The translations under genes and the position numbers were made by a program. Below are positions 6,608 to 13,379 of a stretch of DNA of 20,633 nucleotides, piece after piece. Location of the stretch: IMG/VR virus record IMGVR_UViG_3300018080_000681, positions 1 to 20,633 of that record; one strand, written 5' to 3'. How positions within the stretch are numbered: position 1 is the stretch's first letter; each line of letters begins with the position of its first letter. This DNA comes from a virus. The notes beneath the pieces are model-generated. The model was given only the letters and a program-made list of their open reading frames with translations, had not been told where the DNA came from and did not search any database.

Positions 6608-7325
6608 CGATTAACCTCGCTTTAAATTCGGAAGTCTGTCTGTGTACAAGACCGCTCAAAATAACAACTAGAGCATCTTTGTTGTTCTTATTATGTATGC
6701 TCGTAGCTTCATTTTTGGGCAGACTATTTTGTGGCGTAATAACTTCACGTTGATTATTAGCCACTCGTTGTTGGAACGCAGCATAGGTAGAAGGATCAGC
6801 TACAGCGTCGAAAGTAATCAACTTATAGCTTTCGCCTATAATAAAAATACCTTCTTCGTTTACCTTTCCGTTACCAACTCCACGGGATGAGATGCCCACG
6901 CGAACATCATCATCAATTAAACTTTTTAAAACCTTACCACAGGGAGTATTAAGAATTTCACCTTCTCCCATAAGAGTGTTGCCATCCCACCAAAGTTTAG
7001 TAACAAGATGAGAAGCATCTTTAAAGTGAACAATACTATCTGTTGGGTGATCTAATTCACCCAGCAGCCCTCTGTTTTTTACAGTTTCTTCAAGTCTTTT
7101 AATACTCGCATCAAGGACGCCATATGGATACATCCTTTTATTTTTATTTACTGCCTCTGCCTCTTGAAATTTGCCTTTAAAAGAGGCTAATTTCCTTCCA
7201 GAGCCAGAAGATTCATTTAAATCACATTCATTTAGCAAGAAGCCAACATTTTCGACAAGCAGCCTATCAATGTACTCCTTGCCTGGAGTTGGATCATGCT
7301 CTACTAACAATAGAGGTTTGTCCAT
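6600..7325 (-). CDS. Prohead maturation protease, T4 gp21 / S78 type
   Basis: 241 residues from ATG 7325, which has AGGAG 5 bases upstream at 7331-7335; the longer start at 7349 would overlap the preceding gene and lacks such a site. The enzyme is a serine protease that cuts scaffold, capsid and internal proteins in the prohead, usually after (L/I)-x-E. Visible motifs: an N-terminal sheet with KRMYPYGVLD; GLLGELDHP with the catalytic His93; VGISSRG with the nucleophile among Ser146-147; and TFDAVADPS with Asp173. The tail after residue 190 is Asn- and Lys-rich and probably flexible. It is followed at once by the scaffold gene, the standard protease-scaffold-capsid order. Confidence 0.92.
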   Translation of the reverse strand: MDKPLLLVEHDPTPGKEYIDRLLVENVGFLLNECDLNESSGSGRKLASFKGKFQEAEAVNKNKRMYPYGVLDASIKRLEETVKNRGLLGELDHPTDSIVHFKDASHLVTKLWWDGNTLMGEGEILNTPCGKVLKSLIDDDVRVGISSRGVGNGKVNEEGIFIIGESYKLITFDAVADPSTYAAFQQRVANNQREVITPQNSLPKNEATSIHNKNNKDALVVILSGLVHRQTSEFKARLIDG

Positions 7326-7338
7326 ATAAACTCCTAAA

Positions 7339-9174
7339 TTATTGGTCAATTACTAAATCTTTCTCTTTACCTTTATTCATTTTATAAGACTGAGGCGTTT
7401 CAGCCTTTGGAACGTAAGGATTTTGTAAATTGGGCCATGTGTCAGAACCTTGATCTTGGCCTAAGCCGCCATCATGGTTTTTATCAACGCTGGGTTCGCC
7501 CTTCATCGTATAATCACCATATGGTTTTGGCACATATGGGTTTTGTAGAGAGGGATACGTATCCGAATCACCTACATTGCCCCAACTTCGATTTCTCATA
7601 TTGCCAGCCAAACTGCCCTTATAATTTTTTCCATCACTAACTGGAGCTACATCGCCCCAATCACCGGAAAAATCATTTTTAGGACTGTAAGGAACGCCAG
7701 CGTTTTGAGCCATTCGAGGATGGTCACCACTTGTTGTGATATGAACTTTATTACTTGGATTCCATTCGCTTGAATTAAGATTGGTTTCCATTAAACACTG
7801 TACCCATTCGGCTACTGTTTCAGCCAAATCAACATCAGGTTCAATTTCGCCTTCCACAATAGCGTGTAGATCACGCAAAAATTCCTGAGCTTCCTCAGCT
7901 AAGATTTCATCGCCATCTCTGTTGGCTTGTGAATAAATTTCACCAACAACAGTGTAGAGATCATAGAAAACCCGCATTTCCACGCCAGCACTTTCATCCA
8001 ATTCAGAATAAAACTCGCCCACAGCTTCTTGGAAACATTCATATTTTTGACAATCGGTTTGATTAGCAAGCCTAAGAATCCTATCAATGCTGTCGGTGTG
8101 GACTTCATGGGCTGTTCTTAAAATGCCCTCTGCCATAAAATCACAAATTTGATCGTCATAAGCAGAAACACCTACAATTTCTAATGCTTCTTGAATAATT
8201 TTTGCAAGTTCAGATTGTGTTAAATAAATAACATTCGGCCATTGCGTAACAATACCTTCTAAAGATTCCTGCAAATCATCTGAATCCTCAAAAGCATTGT
8301 GTCGTTTTAATTCTGCAACAGCCTTGCAAAAGTCTGTACTTTCAGCTAATTTTTTACTGCCATCACGCAAGCACTTAACTTCGTGATTGAGAGTTTTCCA
8401 ATTAAAACTAAGAATCTTGCCTTCATTTCGAACATTAATGGTAGGAATGCGAAGGGCAATTACATTACCCTTTTCATCGTGCTTGGCAACGGATTCTTTT
8501 AATGCTGGTCCCAAAGCTCTAAAATCAACATATTCCAATACGTTTTGAGCAGTGGTATTAATTTGATTAATAACTTCATTGGCCATTTTTAGGCCAACCT
8601 TGTGTCGTCTACGTTCCGCAGCCTGTCTTTCACGTCTCTTTTGAGCCGGACCCTTTAGCCGATTGGCCTTTTTTCGGCCTCGCAACATAGCAGCCTTGCG
8701 TGCGCCGGAATAATGCTTCCGAGGTTTTCTTACAAGCTTCTTCTTAACGCTACCATCTGCGGTTTGAACAGCCCTATAAGATGCCTCTTCCATTTGTCTT
8801 TTTACAACTGGTAAGCTAACGTAATCATCAAAAATTTCATGGGCCTTCATTTCGTTGTCGTCTATTAATTCTTCAACTAAACTGCGAAGGACTCCTCGGG
8901 CATTTTGTTTTTCTTGTTCCTCGTCAACCACCAACTCCTCAATACCTTCTAAGGTAATTGCATCCTTTTCTAATGTGTAGGACGCATAAATGTAGGTATC
9001 ATCTAATGTTTCATAAAGAACATGTGAATCGCCATAACAATGCAAAGAAACGGCTTCTTGTTGCAATGCTTGAGCTAACACATCCTCTGCACCAACTAAT
9101 TCTCGTTCGGCATTGGATAATGATTCACTTTCGATCTTTCTAAATACATCAAAGTCAATTAGTTTTCGCTTCAT
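7339..9174 (-). CDS. Head-region protein of unknown function, 611 residues
   Basis: I do not recognise a family. The start is placed at ATG 9174 (MKRKLIDFDVF) because AAGGAGT lies 6 bases upstream; a longer start at 9201 lacks a site. Residues 144-196 form a strongly basic stretch (KKKLVRKPRKHYSGARK, RGRKKANRLKG, KRRERQAAERRRHK) that could bind DNA. The middle is acidic and helical (about 270-480). The C-terminal ~130 residues are Asn-, Gly- and Pro-rich and carry two near-copies of SDT(Y/W)P(S/N)LQNPYVPK at 537-550 and 577-590. The gene lies between portal and protease, where T4 has genes 67 and 68 for prohead core proteins, so a head-internal or assembly role is likely but is inference from position. 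Its stop lies within the protease leader. Confidence 0.7.
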   Translation of the reverse strand: MKRKLIDFDVFRKIESESLSNAERELVGAEDVLAQALQQEAVSLHCYGDSHVLYETLDDTYIYASYTLEKDAITLEGIEELVVDEEQEKQNARGVLRSLVEELIDDNEMKAHEIFDDYVSLPVVKRQMEEASYRAVQTADGSVKKKLVRKPRKHYSGARKAAMLRGRKKANRLKGPAQKRRERQAAERRRHKVGLKMANEVINQINTTAQNVLEYVDFRALGPALKESVAKHDEKGNVIALRIPTINVRNEGKILSFNWKTLNHEVKCLRDGSKKLAESTDFCKAVAELKRHNAFEDSDDLQESLEGIVTQWPNVIYLTQSELAKIIQEALEIVGVSAYDDQICDFMAEGILRTAHEVHTDSIDRILRLANQTDCQKYECFQEAVGEFYSELDESAGVEMRVFYDLYTVVGEIYSQANRDGDEILAEEAQEFLRDLHAIVEGEIEPDVDLAETVAEWVQCLMETNLNSSEWNPSNKVHITTSGDHPRMAQNAGVPYSPKNDFSGDWGDVAPVSDGKNYKGSLAGNMRNRSWGNVGDSDTYPSLQNPYVPKPYGDYTMKGEPSVDKNHDGGLGQDQGSDTWPNLQNPYVPKAETPQSYKMNKGKEKDLVIDQ

Positions 9175-9230
9175 ATTATGACTCCTTAAGCCGATGTACA
9201 TGATAATTAACTTGTATGGTCTATATATGT

Positions 9231-9279
9231 TAGTGGTTGAGTTTTCTATTAATCTTTTAAGATAAAATTACAACCACTA
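9231..9279. repeat. Inverted repeat in the divergent control region
   Basis: TAGTGGTTG (9231-9239) and CAACCACTA (9271-9279) are perfect 9-bp inverted copies. Between them lies a smaller palindrome, ATCTT-TT-AAGAT. The right arm ends two bases before the perfect late-promoter octamer at 9282. The pair lies in the 162-base gap between two divergent genes, so an operator or stem-loop affecting both directions is plausible. Confidence 0.6.
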
Positions 9280-9281
9280 CT

Positions 9282-9289
9282 TATAAATA
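9282..9289 (+). promoter_or_regulatory. T4-type late promoter (TATAAATA)
   Basis: An exact match to the T4 late promoter consensus, 48 bases before the ATG of the 154-residue protein, with nothing else between except an AAAAAAGG ribosome binding site. In T4 this octamer is read by RNA polymerase with the gp55 sigma-like factor. It should drive the two overlapping plus-strand genes. Confidence 0.75.
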
Positions 9290-9336
9290 GATACTAATAA
9301 TATTGTATGCACCAACACGCAAAAAAGGTTTTATAA

Positions 9337-9801
9337 ATGATAACTTTCAAAGATTACGTTCAAAACAGACGATTATTTGAATATGATGCATCTACTGATT
9401 TTATGGGAGGCGCACAAGACCCAGGCGGCTCTTTAGGCGGTAATTCCCCTCAAAAAGTCCCTAGTAGTGATTCAGGAAAATGGAAATTTTCTAGAGGTGA
9501 TGGTGGACATAGTAGTGAACAATCAGATAAAGCTTTGGCACAATTAAATAATTTAGTACGAATGGTTATTGAACACTCACCACCAATAGTATTAAGTTTT
9601 TTAACAAAAGTTAGTAGTCAAATGGGAGATAATTTTAATCAGCAATTGCAAGATATGCATAATTCTGGCGCTTGGACACAATTACAAAGCATGAGAACTA
9701 TGATGACCAATCGCCATCAAAGCGATGATGGGTTAGAAACTATAGCTCCCAATGATGCTGATTCTGGCGGAGGGGCAGGAGGAGAAGAAGGTGAAGAGTG
9801 A
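9337..9801 (+). CDS. Small late protein, possibly head-internal, unknown function
   Basis: 154 residues from ATG 9337 with AAAAAAGG upstream and a perfect late-promoter octamer 48 bases before. No family recognised. The N-terminus ITFKDYVQNRRLFEYD resembles T4 internal-protein capsid-targeting sequences (MKTYQEFIAE type) and has a possible (L/I)-x-E protease site, LFE. Residues about 24-60 are Gly- and Ser-rich. About 65-120 is a helical segment (LAQLNNLVRMVIEHSPPIVL, FLTKVSSQMGDNFNQQLQDM). The tail GGGAGGEEGEE is acidic; its codons also supply the ribosome binding site of the next gene, which it overlaps by 11 bases. The pair is probably co-translated. A packaged or head-assembly role is inference. 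Confidence 0.65.
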   Translation: MITFKDYVQNRRLFEYDASTDFMGGAQDPGGSLGGNSPQKVPSSDSGKWKFSRGDGGHSSEQSDKALAQLNNLVRMVIEHSPPIVLSFLTKVSSQMGDNFNQQLQDMHNSGAWTQLQSMRTMMTNRHQSDDGLETIAPNDADSGGGAGGEEGEE

Positions 9802-10702
9802 ATTTAATTTTAAATTATGGCTTACCGAAATGGCGCTTGCACAAGTGTCAAAAGCACAAGTCCCAATGGACAATGAGGATCTTGAGTTTCTTCAACAATT
9901 TCCCAAAAAAACAATTATTTGGCAACAAGCTCTAAAGTGGAGATACAATGATTTACTTAAAATGGCATTAGATGAATTGGGTTTTATTAAATCTGGATTT
10001 AAAGATAAACAATTAGTTGTTGTAAAGTATCATGGCAAACCTATAGAAATAGAAGCAAAAACAGGCATTAAAAATCTTGTTAGAAAACTTAAGAATTTAG
10101 ATTTTGATTTAAGAAATGATCCTAGATCGCCCAATTTAATAGGCATGGATTTAATGAAACCTCATAATGCCATTCATGTATTAAAAGGCGCAAACAAAAG
10201 AAAAGGATGGCTTGATGTTGGATTAGAACCTGGATTTACATATTGGAGACCAAATCACAATAAATTTGGTTCTATTGGACATACTGATCTTGACCCGGAA
10301 GGGATAAAAACAAGAGAAAAAATGATGAAACAATTAGCAATTGAATCTGAAGATTTTGTACTCCAAGCATTAAATAATTTAAAATTAAGGAATCATATTA
10401 ATTATTCGAACATGTATTCCAAACGAAATGATTTGCAAAGCAAAGCACTTTCACTATTGGTTGCTAATACAAATCATCCTTCATTTAACGATAAAGCATG
10501 GAGAAAAAGAATGGTTTTTAGACTTGTAAACATCGAAAGCCAACGAGATTGGGGACACGGAACAAGACGGCAAATCGCTGCGGGCGTGATGCGTAAAAAA
10601 GGTCGTCCTAAATCTTCATCATCGAGCTTTGATCGTCCCTGGAATGCAGAAGGAGAGTGGGAACCACTATCGCCACATTCTGATTTAAACCCATATTTGT
10701 GA
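9791..10702 (+). CDS. Late protein of unknown function, 303 residues
   Basis: The start is taken as GTG 9791, since AGGAGG at 9777-9782 lies 8 bases upstream; an ATG at 9752 lies deep in the previous gene with no such site. The N-terminus SEFNFKLWLTEMALAQ again looks like a short aromatic/hydrophobic leader ending in L-x-E, as in proteins packaged in T4-type heads. The body is basic, with KYHGKPIEIEAKTGIKNLVR (a possible small beta unit), NAIHVLKGANKRKGWLDVGLEPG, and a C-terminal basic/serine stretch MRKKGRPKSSSSS. No enzyme motif recognised. It converges on the portal gene with a 46-base gap that shows no clear terminator. Confidence 0.68.
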   Translation: MKSEFNFKLWLTEMALAQVSKAQVPMDNEDLEFLQQFPKKTIIWQQALKWRYNDLLKMALDELGFIKSGFKDKQLVVVKYHGKPIEIEAKTGIKNLVRKLKNLDFDLRNDPRSPNLIGMDLMKPHNAIHVLKGANKRKGWLDVGLEPGFTYWRPNHNKFGSIGHTDLDPEGIKTREKMMKQLAIESEDFVLQALNNLKLRNHINYSNMYSKRNDLQSKALSLLVANTNHPSFNDKAWRKRMVFRLVNIESQRDWGHGTRRQIAAGVMRKKGRPKSSSSSFDRPWNAEGEWEPLSPHSDLNPYL

Positions 10703-10748
10703 ATTGCCAATGGCGGATTTTCTGAAAGATGTTCACTAAATTCTTAAT

Positions 10749-13313
10749 TTACTCAGTTGAATAATCAATTTCTTCTTCGTCTTTTTCTTTACTATAATTG
10801 AGAATCTGAAGATCGTATTTTTTCAAATCATCTTCTGTAGGATCGGGCAATAATATTTTGGCAGTTCGATTGCCATCCTCTTGAGATTCGCCATTTTCAG
10901 AATCATTTAATTGAGGCGGACCATCATTAGAAAATGCAGGACCACCCATTCCACCACCGGGCATAGGCGGAGCGCCACCCATTGGTGGCGCTCCCACGTC
11001 GGGTTCTAACATTGGGTTCGGACCACCAGGCTGTGAGCCGATTTCTTGCTCTCCCTCACCAGGCATTCCAACCCCCAAAAGTGCAGGATTTTGAGCCAAA
11101 ACTTGAATTTTAAGATCTTCAAGTTTTTGTATTTTTAATCTTGATAACTTTTCTTTTGCATCATCTTCTGAAAGTTTAAGCCAATCAATATAAATGTCGT
11201 AATCACTGAATAGTTGAGAACCCTTCACATTCGAAGCGTTGTTAATACGATTAGTAATCACCTCAGCGCGACTCATTTCTCGCCAATCCGAAGGGGGCGT
11301 CATTTTAATTTTTAAGTCTTCATAAGATTCTTCAGGAAAACCACGCAGTTTTAAGTGTTTATCCGCAATATCCCATAAACAATCTTCTAAAGATGCTTGG
11401 AGTCGTTCGGTTAATCGAGCGAATTTAACATCTTGTGCTGATAATGTGATTCTGGTAGCATTTGGATCTTCGTTATTGAAGTAGTTTTTAGGAAAATTCA
11501 TTGCTGTGAATAATTTGTTCCTAAAATAAATGGCGTCATCAATTTCACCCAAGTTCTGAGCACCTGGAAGTGTTTCAACTCGTGTATTAGATTGTGGACG
11601 AATTGGAATCCAATAATCTTCATCCGCAGCGGGCGGATGCCATCTCTCTTCCACTTGCGAAGCTCCCGGCAACCCCGTTCTACTGCTGCCTACTTTCTTT
11701 TTGCGGAATTGATCTTTCATTCTTTCCATGAAAGCCTCCGCTTTAAATGGTGGCAATCCTCCAACATCAATGTAAAACACACGACGCTCCGGTGCCCTGG
11801 TGAGCCTATACACGACCATTGCATCTTCCATCAGACGTAATTGATGTGCTGGTCCTCTTGCCGCCTCAATTAATGAAACTCCATATGGATAGAATGTCTT
11901 TCTATCATCACCAATACGACCATGCACGACTTGTTCGGGAGAAAATCGTATAGCAGTAGATTGTCTTAATTCTGCTTCGGTTGCTTGAGTTACAGGTGCT
12001 TTGGTTAATGATTCGTGATCTGGACCTTCTTTGCTCTGTTGAAATTCTATTAAACGCCCCTTAGTAGTCTCAATGCGATACATAGATTCTGGCGGTAACA
12101 TCATAACTTTGAGAATTCCATCCTTAGGATTATCCATATTGGTAACAAGTTCAATAAAAATATCACCATAAATAAATAAATTTTTAGCCCAATTCCAAAT
12201 CCTTCTATTAATATTCAACATTTTGTAATGGAAGAACATGAATTCCAACTCTTCCTTCACGTCTTGATTCTTTACTTCAATTTTACAAATGCAACCATCA
12301 TCATTTACTTGACAATTATGAAATATTGCCGATTCACCGCAGAAATTTTCATGATCCCGAACAGATAGATCATATACTGGCATTTCATCCCAAGGAATAA
12401 TTCCCACAACCCGTCTATGTTTTTCTTTCTTAGACAACCAACGTATTTCTTTAAATGAAAAACCAGTTTTATGAATCCAAGATTCTATTGTTTTCCATTG
12501 ATGTCCCATTTGTTGCTGAATCTGTTTAGTAGTCAAACCTGCGGCTATCAGTCTTGCAGCTTTATTGATTTCTTTAAATTTCTCTCGCTTTTTGCCTAAT
12601 TTCCACTCATCAATAAATTGTCGCTCATGTTTCCATCCGTCAAAAGTAAAAATTCTTGGGAATTGATTAATTTTTAATTTTGTAAGATTTTGATTTGCAG
12701 GCATCCGATAAAATGGCATTAATTCATTACCAAACTGAAGTTGCCCTGCCATTCTCCATTCGCCATTTTTAAGTAAAACTCTGTGATCTAACGTGCAAAT
12801 AAAATGTGTACCGTCATCAAGTGCAATCTTAACTGTTTTTTCAACTTTAACTTTACGAGGCGAATAGGCCCATCCTAAGCTATAATCCCCCTTTTCGAAA
12901 TCCCAACAATAAACCAAAAACTCTTCATTTTGTTTGTTTTCGGTTAGCCATTTGATAGTTTTAGGTCCATCAAATAAAGTAGAAATGATAGTATTGCCTG
13001 CTAAACATGATTCATCTGCGAATACAGTCATTGCTGTTTCAATTTCAGCTACATTTCTAAGGCGTTCGTATTCTTTGTAACGGCTTTGACGATTGGAAAC
13101 AGATGACAAATCTACAAAGTCATTTGAATCTCGGAGGCGGATCATACCTCGGCTGCCACCCCAAAAACTGCCATCTTGGCGAATATCAGGAATTGCATCC
13201 GGTTGGGAAACACCAGCACCCGTTAGTTTTTTATTATCTAGCGCAGCAGAAAGAGGGTCTTTTGTTCCCAAAGCATATTGAAATAATTTAAAATAATCCC
13301 ACCATGCAGCCAT
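10749..13313 (-). CDS. Portal (head-tail connector) protein, T4 gp20-like, containing an intein
   Basis: 854 residues as encoded, 623 after splicing; T4 gp20 has 524. Portal proteins form the dodecameric ring that docks terminase and passes DNA. Family features: RNVAEIETAMTVFADES before the intein, and CQVNDDGCICKIEVK, WAKNLFIYGDIFIELVTN, VMMLPPESMYRIETT, APERRVFYIDVGGLPP, LPGAQNLGEIDDAIYFRNKL and MNFPKNYF after it, in gp20 order. The C-terminal ~100 residues hold a Pro/Gly/Met-rich linker (GGAPPMPGGGMGGP) and an acidic tail, longer than in T4. ATG 13313 has GGAAGG 7 bases upstream. The gene lies downstream of the giant protein and upstream of the 611-residue gene. Without splicing the portal fold would be broken after residue 102. 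Confidence 0.93.
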   Translation of the reverse strand: MAAWWDYFKLFQYALGTKDPLSAALDNKKLTGAGVSQPDAIPDIRQDGSFWGGSRGMIRLRDSNDFVDLSSVSNRQSRYKEYERLRNVAEIETAMTVFADESCLAGNTIISTLFDGPKTIKWLTENKQNEEFLVYCWDFEKGDYSLGWAYSPRKVKVEKTVKIALDDGTHFICTLDHRVLLKNGEWRMAGQLQFGNELMPFYRMPANQNLTKLKINQFPRIFTFDGWKHERQFIDEWKLGKKREKFKEINKAARLIAAGLTTKQIQQQMGHQWKTIESWIHKTGFSFKEIRWLSKKEKHRRVVGIIPWDEMPVYDLSVRDHENFCGESAIFHNCQVNDDGCICKIEVKNQDVKEELEFMFFHYKMLNINRRIWNWAKNLFIYGDIFIELVTNMDNPKDGILKVMMLPPESMYRIETTKGRLIEFQQSKEGPDHESLTKAPVTQATEAELRQSTAIRFSPEQVVHGRIGDDRKTFYPYGVSLIEAARGPAHQLRLMEDAMVVYRLTRAPERRVFYIDVGGLPPFKAEAFMERMKDQFRKKKVGSSRTGLPGASQVEERWHPPAADEDYWIPIRPQSNTRVETLPGAQNLGEIDDAIYFRNKLFTAMNFPKNYFNNEDPNATRITLSAQDVKFARLTERLQASLEDCLWDIADKHLKLRGFPEESYEDLKIKMTPPSDWREMSRAEVITNRINNASNVKGSQLFSDYDIYIDWLKLSEDDAKEKLSRLKIQKLEDLKIQVLAQNPALLGVGMPGEGEQEIGSQPGGPNPMLEPDVGAPPMGGAPPMPGGGMGGPAFSNDGPPQLNDSENGESQEDGNRTAKILLPDPTEDDLKKYDLQILNYSKEKDEEEIDYSTE
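12315..13007 (-). other. Intein (231 residues) within the portal gene, with a helix-turn-helix insert
   Basis: Portal residues 103-333. Splicing blocks are all visible: block A starts with Cys103 (CLAGNTIISTLFDG); block B is HFICTLDHRVLLKNGEW with the T-x-x-H pair; block F is MPVYDLSVRDHENF; block G ends FHN followed by Cys334 as the +1 residue, with the penultimate His present. Removal joins ADES to CQVNDDG. Between blocks B and F, about residues 195-300, there is no LAGLIDADG motif; instead a segment INKAARLIAAGLTTKQIQQQ then MGHQWKTIESW reads as a helix-turn-helix, with basic flanks. This is either a mini-intein with the DNA-binding remnant of a homing nuclease, or a compact unknown homing domain. 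It should self-splice. Confidence 0.92.
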
Positions 13314-13341
13314 AATGATACCTTCCTAATCTTTAATATAG

Positions 13342-13349
13342 TAGTTATA
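13342..13349 (-). promoter_or_regulatory. Weak late-promoter-like octamer upstream of portal (TATAACTA)
   Basis: On the minus strand the 66-base gap between the giant gene and the portal contains TATAACTA, one base off TATAAATA, 29 bases before the portal ATG. The gap is AT-rich, so chance is quite possible. Confidence 0.3.
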
Positions 13350-13379
13350 TGAAGTATAACATTTTTGGGAATTGATTAT

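Noticed and set aside
9752-9790. ATG 9752 as start of the 303-residue protein
   Set aside because: The extension lies in the preceding gene without a ribosome binding site, whereas GTG 9791 has AGGAGG at proper spacing.
12167-12174. CATAAATA on the plus strand
   Set aside because: It lies inside the portal coding region with no plus-strand gene downstream; an AT-rich chance match.
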